From Lachnospiraceae bacterium (GTDB lineage: Bacteria; Bacillota; Clostridia; Lachnospirales; Lachnospiraceae): a stretch of 39,172 bases of DNA. Every line of letters starts with the position of its first letter. Positions within the stretch are counted from its first letter, which is position 1. The notes under the pieces were generated by a model. The model did no database searches. It was not told the DNA's origin and saw only the letters and a program-made list of their open reading frames with translations. Of the stretch, positions 1 through 8,888 are shown one piece after another. The stretch lies in contig JAGAOK010000087.1 of assembly GCA_017623815.1 (NCBI GenBank), forward strand, positions 1-39,172, given 5' to 3'. The translations under genes were made by a program, and so were the position numbers.

Positions 1-1331
1 GCATCACTGCTGAGGTTATAATTGTAGTACGGATCGGAATTTCCGTTGCGGATATTGTATGAGGCAATATAGGTGTCCGGTCTGGAGAGTGAAAATGCAA
101 TATAACATACACTGACTACGGCCAGCATATAGGAAAACAGCGGAAAATCCGGTTTATAGATGGAGACAACCACACCTGTCAGGCACAAAAGCAAAACAAG
201 CAGTGCCACAAGTACAAATACCCGCAGGAAGGTCAGGTGGTAGCTACCGATGTACATCAGCATACGCATGGTGCTGGACGCAATCATAATATAGGTACAG
301 CCGCAGAGGATGGTCAGGATACCCTTAAGGACCTTGTTGTCTCTGTAGTGCGACATACAAAACAGTACCAGAATCAGGTTGATAATGCACACAAACAAAA
401 GCTGGAAAAAGCCTTCGCGCGCATATTCCGCATAGCTGTAGTCGCTCGGAAGCTGCATTTTTCCGATAAAAAGGTATACAATCTGAATTACGGAAAAACA
501 CAAATAAATTAAAGTCAGCACAGAGGTAAATGTAATGGCAATGATTGGTTCCATCGTTTTTTTATCTTTTATCTCAGGGCTGATATGTCTTCCGCAAAGC
601 TCTGTTAAAATACCGTGGGAGAATACTATTCCGACAAAAGTGGTAAATAGGATACCCACCAGTGTTCCGAGATCAAATTCTTCAAAAAGCTGAGAAAACA
701 GAGTGTCTGCAAAATTGTGAAATACTACATCGGCGCTAAGTAAAAGCGGACAGATTACGAGCAGAAGCGGAACCGAAATCAATAGTCCGAGCAGGACATA
801 AACCACCTTTGAATTTTTGAGTTTGTTGTTCTTTTTATAATAAAGAGACAAACTTTGAAATGGGCGGTCGACGCGTGTAAGGCTGCAGAATATGGTCTGC
901 AGCAGCGCGAAACTATATTTGGAAAAGTCCCATTTTTTCGTGTCGTAAAAGTGTCGGATTAATAAACAAAACAAGAGAAGCACAATTCCCACATAGTTTA
1001 GGAAAATCAAAATACCGCTCATGGTCAGCATATTGGAAAGTCCGAGCAGACAGATGCAAAGAATATAAAATCCCCGCGTTTTAAAAGACTTCATCTCCAG
1101 TTTACGAAAAGCAAACAGGAAATAGGCAACGGTTGCAATACATAGAAGAAGCGATGTATAAGACGCCGCATTCTTATAGATGCAGAAGCAGAAAAATATG
1201 CTGTATAAAAAACTTGTCAGACCGAAAACCGGAAAATTTTCCACGATAGTCCGAATGGTGTCATTTTCGTAGGTCACCTCGGCGATAGCCGGCTCTTTTT
1301 TTGTTTCTAACGTTATCATTTCTTCGTTCAT
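1..1331 (-). CDS. DUF4173/DUF4153-like polytopic membrane protein (C-terminus outside window)
   Basis: The minus strand is open from an ATG at 1331 to the window edge, so about 443 residues are visible and the C-terminus is missing. A perfect GGAGG (complement of 1340-1344) lies 8 bases before the ATG and fixes the start. After a short acidic cytoplasmic head (MNEEMITLETKKEP) there are roughly ten hydrophobic helices, and the last visible part (PDTYIASYNIRNGNSDPYYN) resembles the region after the last helix in DUF4173 proteins. The function of that family is not established. It is divergent from the membrane protein starting at 1519. The family call rests on remembered pattern and is moderate; the membrane protein call is firm. 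Confidence 0.72.
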   Translation of the reverse strand, partial: MNEEMITLETKKEPAIAEVTYENDTIRTIVENFPVFGLTSFLYSIFFCFCIYKNAASYTSLLLCIATVAYFLFAFRKLEMKSFKTRGFYILCICLLGLSNMLTMSGILIFLNYVGIVLLLFCLLIRHFYDTKKWDFSKYSFALLQTIFCSLTRVDRPFQSLSLYYKKNNKLKNSKVVYVLLGLLISVPLLLVICPLLLSADVVFHNFADTLFSQLFEEFDLGTLVGILFTTFVGIVFSHGILTELCGRHISPEIKDKKTMEPIIAITFTSVLTLIYLCFSVIQIVYLFIGKMQLPSDYSYAEYAREGFFQLLFVCIINLILVLFCMSHYRDNKVLKGILTILCGCTYIMIASSTMRMLMYIGSYHLTFLRVFVLVALLVLLLCLTGVVVSIYKPDFPLFSYMLAVVSVCYIAFSLSRPDTYIASYNIRNGNSDPYYNYNLSSD

Positions 1332-1458
1332 AAGAAAAACCTCCTTTTGCAACTATACGGAGATGAAAAGGAAAATTTGTGGATATATTTTCCGGTTGCT
1401 TTTATCCGGTTTTTCGCAACTGCTACACACTTGTATTTCAAGCAGATATTTTTTATAC

Positions 1459-1487
1459 TTTTTATGTGCGCGTTGATATGGTATCAG
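1459..1487 (+). promoter_or_regulatory. Possible extended -10 promoter
   Basis: TG-G-TATCAG at 1479-1487 resembles an extended -10 element, with a poor -35 (TTTTTA, 1459-1464) 17 bases before it. It would drive the gene at 1519. The remainder of the 187-base gap 1332-1518 shows only the ribosome binding sites of the two divergent genes. Confidence 0.3.
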
Positions 1488-1518
1488 TGCAAAAAGCGTA
1501 AAAGGAGAAAAGAACTAT

Positions 1519-2400
1519 ATGAAAAATAAAACAAATGTAGTGGAGCTTTTAAGTAAGATTTTTTTAGGAATAAGCATAGGGCTGATTCTGTTAGGACTGG
1601 TCTTTTTTATTATTTTCAGCTTATTCTCCGCCGGATTTGCTGTGATTTTCGCAGGCGTCTGGGCCGGAATCGGAGTGGTGTTCGGACTTATTGCACTGGT
1701 CCTGTTTTTGATCCATAAAAACGGAGCAGATAAGGAGAAAAGCTTGAAAGAAACGGGCAGTTACGTTATGGCAGATATTGTTGATATTGATGTCAGGGTG
1801 AATATGACCGTTCAGATGGGAACGATGAAGATGCATCCGTACTTTATTCTTTGCCGGTACATAGACGGAAGTGGCCGTTCTTATTTATTTGAGAGCAAAA
1901 ATTTATATTATAATCCGTCAGGACTTCTGACAAGTCCGCAGCTGAAAGTATATGTAGATCTGGCAAAACCGAAGAAATATTTTGTGGATACGGATTCCAT
2001 TCTTCCGGGGAATGCAGTGCTGCATAAATGGAATTTTACAGTACAGGGAAATCCAAAACTGATAGAGAGCGGAAACTATGTGCAGGCAACTACCTGCGGT
2101 ATCGAGCATCAGGGAAGAATCCGCTTAAGCGGAATCTGTATGCCGAAATTTATACAGCTTCCGGATGCCCTGGCAGAGAAACTGAATGCAGGAGTGGACG
2201 ACAAGGACCGTTCGTATCTGGGATATACGATTCTTTGTCGTTTTGATGCACCGGACGGAACACCGCATATTTTTGCCTCCAAGATGCTCTTTGGCGAGGC
2301 AGAGTCTGATTACATAGATATGCCTGTAAAGGTGTATGTGGCCGGTGATAACTATAAGGATTATCATGTGGATATCCGCGATTTGGGAATTTATGAGTAG
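1519..2400 (+). CDS. Membrane protein with a duplicated soluble domain, function unknown
   Basis: A 293-residue protein starting at ATG 1519 behind AAAGGAGA. Two hydrophobic helices (about residues 15-65) with a Gly/Phe-rich turn form a membrane hairpin. The rest is soluble and appears to be two copies of one unit: about residues 80-165 and 184-290 share the order G-x-YV-x-A, then Y-x-I-L-C-R, then an Asp-Gly turn, F-x-S-K-x-L, V-K-V-Y-V and a final K-x-Y-x-V-D. The shape recalls DUF3592-like proteins, but I do not recognise the family with confidence. It is a single gene closed by a strong terminator directly after the stop. No catalytic motif was seen; a scaffold or sensor role is only a guess. 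Confidence 0.75.
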   Translation: MKNKTNVVELLSKIFLGISIGLILLGLVFFIIFSLFSAGFAVIFAGVWAGIGVVFGLIALVLFLIHKNGADKEKSLKETGSYVMADIVDIDVRVNMTVQMGTMKMHPYFILCRYIDGSGRSYLFESKNLYYNPSGLLTSPQLKVYVDLAKPKKYFVDTDSILPGNAVLHKWNFTVQGNPKLIESGNYVQATTCGIEHQGRIRLSGICMPKFIQLPDALAEKLNAGVDDKDRSYLGYTILCRFDAPDGTPHIFASKMLFGEAESDYIDMPVKVYVAGDNYKDYHVDIRDLGIYE

Positions 2401-2403
2401 TAG

Positions 2404-2445
2404 TAAGCCGTAGACAAATTTAATGTTGTCTACGGCTTATTTTTT
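2404..2445 (+). terminator. Strong intrinsic terminator
   Basis: A perfect 14-bp stem (2404-2417 with 2426-2439) with an 8-base loop is followed by a T run at 2440-2445. It begins 3 bases after the stop codon at 2400 and separates this gene from the seven-gene cluster that follows. Confidence 0.93.
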
Positions 2446-2485
2446 CTGAAAAATTACGAAAAAAATAGGGTTTTTCCCTCTAATG

Positions 2486-2494
2486 TGGTATGAT
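2486..2494 (+). promoter_or_regulatory. Extended -10 promoter of the seven-gene cluster
   Basis: TG-G-TATGAT matches an extended -10 element. No good -35 lies 17 bases upstream, which extended -10 promoters tolerate. It is the only promoter-like site between the terminator at 2404-2445 and the GNAT start at 2525, so it probably serves the whole cluster to 10676. Confidence 0.6.
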
Positions 2495-2524
2495 AGATAA
2501 AAATGGAAAAATGGGGTCTTTTTT

Positions 2525-2968
2525 ATGGAATACATTCGCAACTTTTATGAACCGGATTTAAAAAGGGTGATGAAAATCTGGTACGAAGGGAATTTGGAAG
2601 CACATGATTTCGTCGATGTTTCGTACTGGGACAGAAATTTTGGATTTGTGTCAAGATTATTGCCGCGCTCAGAAGTATATGTATATGAGATCGACGGATA
2701 TGTGGCCGGATTTGTCGGCGTGGATGAGGGCTATATACAAGGGCTGTTTGTAGATAAAGATTATCGCGGACAGGGAATCGGAACAAAGCTTTTGCGCTAT
2801 GTGTCAGAGCTTTATGAAAAGTTGGAACTTCACGTGTTTGAAAACAATTACGGTGCGGTTTGTTTTTATGAAAATAAGCACTTTATGAGAATTGAGGAGC
2901 AGGTGAACGAGGACACAGGAGAAGTAGAGTACCGCATGATGTACCTTCGGCCGAAAGAGGAAGCATAA
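2525..2968 (+). CDS. GNAT-family N-acetyltransferase (YjaB-like)
   Basis: A 147-residue single-domain GNAT protein, the usual size. The acetyl-CoA pyrophosphate-binding motif A is clear at about residues 80-93 (FVDKDYRGQGIGTKL). It is followed by the strand and helix that include NNYGAVCFYENKHF, where Asn and Tyr are commonly used in CoA binding and acid catalysis. The N-terminal part (IWYEGNLEAHDF) resembles the E. coli YjaB subgroup. The acceptor substrate cannot be told from sequence. Only a weak GGGG precedes the ATG, so translation may be modest. It is the first gene of a same-strand cluster, 26 bases before the HAD gene. Confidence 0.88.
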   Translation: MEYIRNFYEPDLKRVMKIWYEGNLEAHDFVDVSYWDRNFGFVSRLLPRSEVYVYEIDGYVAGFVGVDEGYIQGLFVDKDYRGQGIGTKLLRYVSELYEKLELHVFENNYGAVCFYENKHFMRIEEQVNEDTGEVEYRMMYLRPKEEA

Positions 2969-2994
2969 GCCGTCAGAAAAGGAGAACATGTACA

Positions 2995-3633
2995 ATGAAA
3001 AAAGGTATTATTTTTGATTTGGACGGAACTTTATGGGACAGTGCACAGGCGGTGGTCGATTCATGGAATGTGGTGATTGATTCGTTGCCGGATTTCCATA
3101 AAAAGATTACGGTGGAGGATATGGAGTCCCTCATGGGGAAGACGATGGACGACATTGCTTTTACGTATTTTAATACGGTAAGCCGCGACCGAGCACTTGA
3201 GATTTTGCAGGCCTGTATGGATTATGAAAATGAATATCTGGAGAAGGTCGGCGGTATTTTATATCCGCAACTGGAGCAGGTACTCGCAGATTTATCAAAG
3301 GACTATTTTCTGGCAATTGTCAGCAATTGTCAGAGAGGATATATTGAGGCATTTCTGAAATTCCATAAATTAGAACCGTATTTTAATGATTTTGAATGTT
3401 TCGGAAATACGAAACAGGAGAAGGATGCAAATATTACTACTGTGGTAAAGAGAAACGGACTTTCAAAGGCAGTGTATGTCGGAGATGTCTTGGGTGATTA
3501 TCTTTCGACCACCAAAGCGGGACTTCCGTTTATATGGGCCGAATACGGATTTGGCCAAGTACCGCAGGCAAAATATAAAATAAATGCGTTAACGCAGCTG
3601 CGTACATGCATAGAAGAGAGTGAAATTATTTGA
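2995..3633 (+). CDS. HAD-superfamily hydrolase, phosphoglycolate phosphatase-like
   Basis: A 212-residue HAD phosphatase. Motif I is DLDGT at residues 8-12 (nucleophile Asp8, acid/base Asp10). Motif II is the Ser in IVSNCQ. The C-terminal acidic motif is in VGDVLGDYLSTTKAG. A helical cap follows motif I, as in the beta-phosphoglucomutase/Gph subgroup. The start at ATG 2995 has AAAAGGAGA 9 bases upstream. Its stop codon overlaps the TTG start of the next gene by 4 bases (3630-3633), which suggests translational coupling. The substrate is unknown; likely a small phosphate ester in repair or salvage. Confidence 0.88.
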   Translation: MKKGIIFDLDGTLWDSAQAVVDSWNVVIDSLPDFHKKITVEDMESLMGKTMDDIAFTYFNTVSRDRALEILQACMDYENEYLEKVGGILYPQLEQVLADLSKDYFLAIVSNCQRGYIEAFLKFHKLEPYFNDFECFGNTKQEKDANITTVVKRNGLSKAVYVGDVLGDYLSTTKAGLPFIWAEYGFGQVPQAKYKINALTQLRTCIEESEII

Positions 3634-5405
3634 GACCGGATATCAGGGATTATCTAAAAAAAGAAATAATGATTACAGACGGAGCATTCGGGACTTATTT
3701 TTCGATGATATGTCCGGACGGAATGTTTCCGGAAAAAGCAAATACAGAGGCTCCGGAGCTTGTAAAACAGGTACACCGGGCCTATTTGGATGCGGGAGCA
3801 AATCTGATTCGGACCAATACGTTTGCAACAAACACCCGGGCACTGGGTATGGATCTGCAGGCGGTGCTTGAAAATGCGAAACAGGGTTTTCTTTTGGCGA
3901 AGGAAGTGGCACAGGAGAACACCTTTATTGCAGGAGATATCGGACCGATTCGAAAGGGTGCGTACGATGACGAGGAGCAGATCAAGGAAGAATATCTGGC
4001 ATTAGCAAGACAGTTTTCCGAGCTTGGGGCAGATGCGATTGTATTTGAGACATTCAGCGATACGGCTCTGATTTTGGAAGTGGCAGAAGAGCTTCGAAAG
4101 GAAAGCGATATCTTTGTGTGGTTGCAGTTTTCGGTCAATCAGCTGGGCTACAGCAACGCCGGTATCAGTGCAAAAACACTTTTGGAAGAAGCGATTTCGT
4201 CGAAATACATTGATGCAACAGGACTCAACTGCGGCGTCGGTCCCGGACATATGACGCAGATATTGGGCAAGATTGAGATAACGGGAGAAAAGCCGGTTTC
4301 TGCGCTTCCGAATGCCAGCTATCCGAAGATTATGCAGGATAGAATTGTCTTTATGGAAAACATGGACTATTTTGCGGAAAAGCTGGCGGATCTGAAAGCC
4401 ATGGGAATTTCCATTCTCGGCGGTTGCTGCGGAACCAATCCGGATTATATTAAAAAAACAGCTTCTGTTTTGAGCCGGTCGGTTTCCGTGAGGAAAAAGA
4501 GCGAAAAAGAGGAAAGCAAAGCAGAAAAAGCGAGCACAAAACCGCCTCTGATAAGAAAGAAATGGTTTGAGAGTGAGAAAAAACTGATTGCGGTGGAATT
4601 GTCGCCTCCGCCGGTAGCGCATGACGAAAAACTGATGGAGGCAGCCCATCTGTTAAAGACATATCAAGTAGATGTTGTGACCTTTCCGGATTCTCCTTCG
4701 GGAAGAACGAGGGCAGATTCTATTTTGACGGCGGCAAAAGTTGCTACGGAGACTGGACTTTGTGTTATGCCGCATATTTGTTGCCGTGACAAAAATGCAA
4801 TCGGAATCCGCTCGCAGCTGCTGGGTGCGTATCTGAGTGAGATCCGGGACTTTTTGATTATCACTGGAGACCCGGTTCCGACCATGGTACGGTCAGAAAT
4901 AAAGGGTGTATTTAATTTTGATTCGGTTGGTCTGATGAAGCTGGTAAAAGAAATGAATAAAGAATCCTTTGGGGAGGACGCATTGTCTTATGGAGGAGCC
5001 ATTAACCAGAATCGTCTCAATCTAGAGGTGGAAATTAACCGCGTGAAGAAAAAAATGGAGCAGGGAGCGCAGTTTTTCCTGACGCAGCCGGTTTTTTCCG
5101 AGGAAGAAGTTGCCAAACTGCGTCGTATAAAAAAAGAGACCGGAGCGCGCATTTTGTGCGGAATTATGCCTCTGGTCAGTTATAAAAATGCCTGCTTTAT
5201 CAAAAATGAAATGGCTGGAATGCAGGTGACGGAGGAGGTTACCCTTCGCTACCGCGATGCGAAAACGAGGGAAGAAGGGGAAGCAGTCGGTATTGCCCTG
5301 GCTCGTGAAATTATGGAAATGGCGAAGGACTTTGCGGATGGATATTATTATTCCATACCGTTTAACAGAGTCTATATGTTAGAAAAAATTCTAAAAGATT
5401 TGTAG
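3630..5405 (+). CDS. yitJ: Bifunctional homocysteine S-methyltransferase / 5,10-methylenetetrahydrofolate reductase (YitJ type)
   Basis: A 591-residue two-domain protein. Residues about 1-285 are a homocysteine S-methyltransferase barrel. The three zinc/thiol ligands are visible as Cys201 (in GLNCGVGP) and the pair Cys266-Cys267 (GGCCGTNP). After a charged Lys/Glu/Ser linker (about 286-305), residues about 310-591 are a MetF-like barrel that reduces methylene-THF to methyl-THF, with motifs ELSPPP, PHICCRDKN, LIITGDP and FFLTQPVF. The protein makes methyl-THF and can methylate homocysteine to methionine. There is no cobalamin-binding domain. The start is TTG at 3630, overlapping the HAD stop, behind GAGAG; an internal ATG at 3669 (Met14) is the alternative. 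The domain order matches Bacillus YitJ. Confidence 0.93.
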   Translation: MRPDIRDYLKKEIMITDGAFGTYFSMICPDGMFPEKANTEAPELVKQVHRAYLDAGANLIRTNTFATNTRALGMDLQAVLENAKQGFLLAKEVAQENTFIAGDIGPIRKGAYDDEEQIKEEYLALARQFSELGADAIVFETFSDTALILEVAEELRKESDIFVWLQFSVNQLGYSNAGISAKTLLEEAISSKYIDATGLNCGVGPGHMTQILGKIEITGEKPVSALPNASYPKIMQDRIVFMENMDYFAEKLADLKAMGISILGGCCGTNPDYIKKTASVLSRSVSVRKKSEKEESKAEKASTKPPLIRKKWFESEKKLIAVELSPPPVAHDEKLMEAAHLLKTYQVDVVTFPDSPSGRTRADSILTAAKVATETGLCVMPHICCRDKNAIGIRSQLLGAYLSEIRDFLIITGDPVPTMVRSEIKGVFNFDSVGLMKLVKEMNKESFGEDALSYGGAINQNRLNLEVEINRVKKKMEQGAQFFLTQPVFSEEEVAKLRRIKKETGARILCGIMPLVSYKNACFIKNEMAGMQVTEEVTLRYRDAKTREEGEAVGIALAREIMEMAKDFADGYYYSIPFNRVYMLEKILKDL

Positions 5406-5422
5406 ATCTGATAGGAGAAAAT

Positions 5423-7051
5423 ATGGCGCAAAACAATAAAAGCGGAAATTTTGTCCGCCAGGCCGGTATTTTGGCCATGGCGGGAATTATCGTCCGCATC
5501 ATCGGAATTTTATATCGTTCTCCGCTGACGGGAATCATCGGGGATGAAGGTAATGGGTATTACAGCAGTGCTTACAATATCTACACCATCATTCTTCTGA
5601 TTTCTTCTTACAGCATTCCGTCTGCGATTTCGAAGGTAATCGCGCAGCGTCTGGCGCTTCGGGAGTACCGGAACGCGCACCGGATTTTCCATTGTGCGAT
5701 TCTCTATGTCGTGATTGTCGGAGGAATTGCGAGTCTGTTTACGTTTTTCGGAGCCGGACTTTTAGTGGAAGAGAACTGCAAAGCGGTGCTTCGTGTGTTT
5801 GCGCCGACGATCTTTTTGTCCGGACTTTTAGGAGTTCTGCGCGGCTATTTTCAGGCGCACCGAACCATGGTGCAGACCTCTGTTTCGCAGATTTTAGAAC
5901 AGATTTTAAATGCGGTGGTCAGTCTTTTGGCTGCGCATCTTCTGGTACAGATGGTGTCTTTGCAGAGTGAGACGACGCAGGCAATTTACGGAGCTATCGG
6001 TAGTGCTCTCGGTACCGGAAGCGGTGTTTTAATCGCGCTTTTGTTTATGTGGGGCATTTACGGACTCAATCGAAAGATGATTCTCGGACGCGTGCAAAGA
6101 GATAAAAAGAAAAATGTGCTTTCCTACCGTCAGATTTTCGGAATTATCTTTGCGATGGTGACGCCGTTTATCTTAAGTACCTTTATTTACAATTTTTCTA
6201 CATCGCTCAACCAGACAATATATACAAAGGTCATGAAATACATCATGCATCTTTCGGAGGCGGAGATTGCAGTAAATTATGGTGTGTTTGCAGGCAAAGC
6301 GGTGGTAATTTCCAACATTCCGATTGCGATTGCATCGTCTATGTCAGCGGCGATGATACCGAGTATTTCGGCTTCCTTTGCAAAGGGAGATAAGGAAAAA
6401 ACGCATCGGCAGATTCAGGTAGCAGTACAGACGACCATGCTGATCTCGATTCCGTGCGCATTTGGTATGCTTGCGCTTGCAAAGCCGGTGACAGAGCTTT
6501 TGTTCCCGCAGAAGGAGTCGCTTGCGCTTGCAGCAGCACTGCTGCGCGCTATCAGCGTTTCTGTAATCTTCTATGCGCTCTCCACACTGACTAATGCAGT
6601 ACTTCAGGGAATCGGAAAAGTAAATGCACCGGTCATTAACGCAGCAGCAGCCTTGGTTATACAGACCGTTGTTTTGGTAGTTTTGCTGACCTATACAGAT
6701 CTTTCGCTCTATGCCCTGGCCGTGGCGATGGTTGTGTATTCGTTTCTTATGTGTGTGCTCAATAACGTGGCGGTTCGCAAGGCACTCGGTTATCGGCAGG
6801 AGATAAAAAAGACCTTTTTAAAGCCTGCCTTATCCGCAATGGTCATGGGAGTGGTTGCCCACTACGTATATATCATTGTTTATTGGTTTGTTCCGGTTAA
6901 TCTGATCGCACTTCTGCCGTCAATATTTGCAGCTGTGGTAATTTATTTTACTCTGGTGATTAAGACGGGGGCACTGTCGGAAGAGGAACTTAAGAACATT
7001 CCAAAGGGCGGTATGATCGTCCGGATGGCAAAAAAAATACATTTGCTATAG
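5423..7051 (+). CDS. MVF/MATE-superfamily polysaccharide flippase (SpoVB/MurJ-like)
   Basis: A 542-residue polytopic protein of about 14 helices. The N-terminus (QAGILAMAGIIVRIIGILYR) and the following SPLTGIIGDEGNGYYSSAYN segment are typical of the SpoVB/YtgP branch of the MVF family. That branch exports lipid-linked oligosaccharides and includes lipid II flippases. Length fits the family. AGGAGAA precedes the ATG and the gap from the previous gene is 17 bases. It probably moves a lipid-linked cell wall or glycan precursor across the cytoplasmic membrane. Whether the cargo is lipid II or another polymer cannot be decided. No sporulation genes are adjacent. Confidence 0.88.
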   Translation: MAQNNKSGNFVRQAGILAMAGIIVRIIGILYRSPLTGIIGDEGNGYYSSAYNIYTIILLISSYSIPSAISKVIAQRLALREYRNAHRIFHCAILYVVIVGGIASLFTFFGAGLLVEENCKAVLRVFAPTIFLSGLLGVLRGYFQAHRTMVQTSVSQILEQILNAVVSLLAAHLLVQMVSLQSETTQAIYGAIGSALGTGSGVLIALLFMWGIYGLNRKMILGRVQRDKKKNVLSYRQIFGIIFAMVTPFILSTFIYNFSTSLNQTIYTKVMKYIMHLSEAEIAVNYGVFAGKAVVISNIPIAIASSMSAAMIPSISASFAKGDKEKTHRQIQVAVQTTMLISIPCAFGMLALAKPVTELLFPQKESLALAAALLRAISVSVIFYALSTLTNAVLQGIGKVNAPVINAAAALVIQTVVLVVLLTYTDLSLYALAVAMVVYSFLMCVLNNVAVRKALGYRQEIKKTFLKPALSAMVMGVVAHYVYIIVYWFVPVNLIALLPSIFAAVVIYFTLVIKTGALSEEELKNIPKGGMIVRMAKKIHLL

Positions 7052-7064
7052 AAAGAGATAAGAT

Positions 7065-8864
7065 ATGGAAAAAGAACAGATAAAAATGCGGTTGCAAAGG
7101 CTCAGGGAAGAAATGTCCGCGTGCGGAATCGGAATTTATATCATTCCGATGAACGATTTTCACGGTTCGGAGTATATCGGAGATTATTTTAAACTGGTTG
7201 CATATGTTTCCGGATTTACCGGATCAGCGGGAACGCTGGTCGTAACACAGGAGGAAGCATATCTTTGGACAGACGGAAGATATTTTCTCCAGGTGGAAAA
7301 GCAGCTGGAAATGACCGGAATTAAGCTTCAGAAAATGGGAGAAATAGGTGTTTTGACCATTGCAGAGTTTATTAAGACCTATATGGAGCAGGAGATGCAG
7401 AAAGAAAAGGCAGTTGGTTTTGACGGTCGCCTGGTAAGCGCCGGCTTTGCAGAAAAGCTGAGAGGGCTTAAGATCGTATCCGATCAGGATCTGGCCGGTA
7501 AGCTCTGGGATGAGGATACGCAGCACCCACGACCGGCTTTTCCGAAGGCTCCGGTTTGGAGACTGGAAGATATATATGCAGGTGAAAGTACAGAGAAGAA
7601 GCTGAGCGGAATCCGAGAGGATATGAAAAAAAAGAAGGCAGATTATCTGCTGCTTACTACGCTGGATGACATCGCGTGGCTGACCAATCTTCGTGGAGGA
7701 GATATTGCCTACAATCCGGTATTTTTATCCTATATGATCGTGACGGAAAGGGAAGCACTGCTGTTTTGCCATATAGAAGATTCGGACATAAAGGAATATC
7801 TAAGCGCCTGTGATATCAAACTCCAGGACTACGATGAGTTTTACAATCGAATCGGAGAGATTCCACCTGAAAGCAGAGTCTGGATTGACCCGGCAAGCAT
7901 AAGCCTGCGGGTGACAGAGCTGATACCGGACGGCTGCGAAAAAATAGAAGAAGCAAATCCTCTGATTCGAAGAAAGGCAATAAAAAATAAAACGGAAATT
8001 CAGAATATCAGACTGGCTCACATTAAAGACGCAGTTGCGGTCACGAAGTTTATTTACTGGCTAAAGACCCGGGTTCGGAGCGGAAAAGAGAAGGTGACAG
8101 AGACCGAGGCGGCAGAGAAATTAGTGCAGCTTCGCAGGCAGCAGGAGGATTATCTCGGAGAGAGTTTTGCACCGATTATTGCGCATGGAAAGCACGGGGC
8201 AATCGTCCATTACAATGCACAGGATGGTGATAATGCGTGGATCGAGGCAGAAAGCTTTCTTCTTTGTGACATCGGAGCCCATTTTCTGCAGGGGACGACA
8301 GACATAACAAGAACCATTGCGATGGGAAGTCTTTCGAAGGAGCAGAAAAAGCATTATACTGCAGTTTTGCAGGGAAATCTGCGACTGGCAAATGTAAGGT
8401 TTAAGCATGGAATTACCGGTGCGAATCTGGATTATGTTGCACGCGAGCCATTGTATCGACTGGGACTTGACTTTAATCACGGAACCGGGCACGGGGTGGG
8501 TTACCTTTTAAACGTGCACGAAGGGCCGAATGCGTTTCGCATGCGCTATTTTGAAGATGGAGTGTTTGAGGAAGGAATGGTAACTTCGAACGAACCGGGA
8601 TTTTATCCCAAAGGGCAGTATGGAATCCGACTGGAAAATCTCATTGTCTGCAGGGAGGCAGAGAAGACACCTTACGGTCAGTTTCTCTGTTTTGAGCCGC
8701 TGACAATGGTACCGTTTGACAAGGAGGCCATCGATGAAAAGATGTTGACGCAGGAAGATAAACATCTGCTGAATGCTTACCACAGACAGGTATATGAAGC
8801 CATAGCAGATCAGCTTACCGAAGAGGAAAGGGCATGGCTTTTGGAGGCAACAAGCGCACTGTAA
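7065..8864 (+). CDS. Aminopeptidase P family protein (Xaa-Pro aminopeptidase, M24B)
   Basis: A 599-residue cytoplasmic metallopeptidase that releases N-terminal residues preceding proline. It has the three-part layout of long M24B enzymes: two creatinase-like N-terminal domains (about 1-160 and 165-310) and a C-terminal pita-bread domain. All five metal ligands can be placed: Asp402, Asp413, His476 (HGTGHGVG), Glu510 (SNEPGFYP) and Glu524 (RLENL). His472 and His483 match the supporting catalytic histidines. The length is that of the roughly 600-residue eukaryote-like subgroup rather than the 440-residue PepP. The start at ATG 7065 is 13 bases after the flippase gene, with AGAAAGAGA as ribosome binding site. 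Confidence 0.94.
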   Translation: MEKEQIKMRLQRLREEMSACGIGIYIIPMNDFHGSEYIGDYFKLVAYVSGFTGSAGTLVVTQEEAYLWTDGRYFLQVEKQLEMTGIKLQKMGEIGVLTIAEFIKTYMEQEMQKEKAVGFDGRLVSAGFAEKLRGLKIVSDQDLAGKLWDEDTQHPRPAFPKAPVWRLEDIYAGESTEKKLSGIREDMKKKKADYLLLTTLDDIAWLTNLRGGDIAYNPVFLSYMIVTEREALLFCHIEDSDIKEYLSACDIKLQDYDEFYNRIGEIPPESRVWIDPASISLRVTELIPDGCEKIEEANPLIRRKAIKNKTEIQNIRLAHIKDAVAVTKFIYWLKTRVRSGKEKVTETEAAEKLVQLRRQQEDYLGESFAPIIAHGKHGAIVHYNAQDGDNAWIEAESFLLCDIGAHFLQGTTDITRTIAMGSLSKEQKKHYTAVLQGNLRLANVRFKHGITGANLDYVAREPLYRLGLDFNHGTGHGVGYLLNVHEGPNAFRMRYFEDGVFEEGMVTSNEPGFYPKGQYGIRLENLIVCREAEKTPYGQFLCFEPLTMVPFDKEAIDEKMLTQEDKHLLNAYHRQVYEAIADQLTEEERAWLLEATSAL

Positions 8865-8888
8865 AAAAGGACAGAAATGGGGTAAAAA

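Noticed and set aside
1347..1529. A 60-codon frame from TTG 1347 with a hydrophobic stretch and basic tail
   Set aside because: There is no ribosome binding site, it overlaps the Shine-Dalgarno and start of the gene at 1519, and it begins next to the divergent gene's ribosome binding site; composition looks like chance AT-rich sequence.
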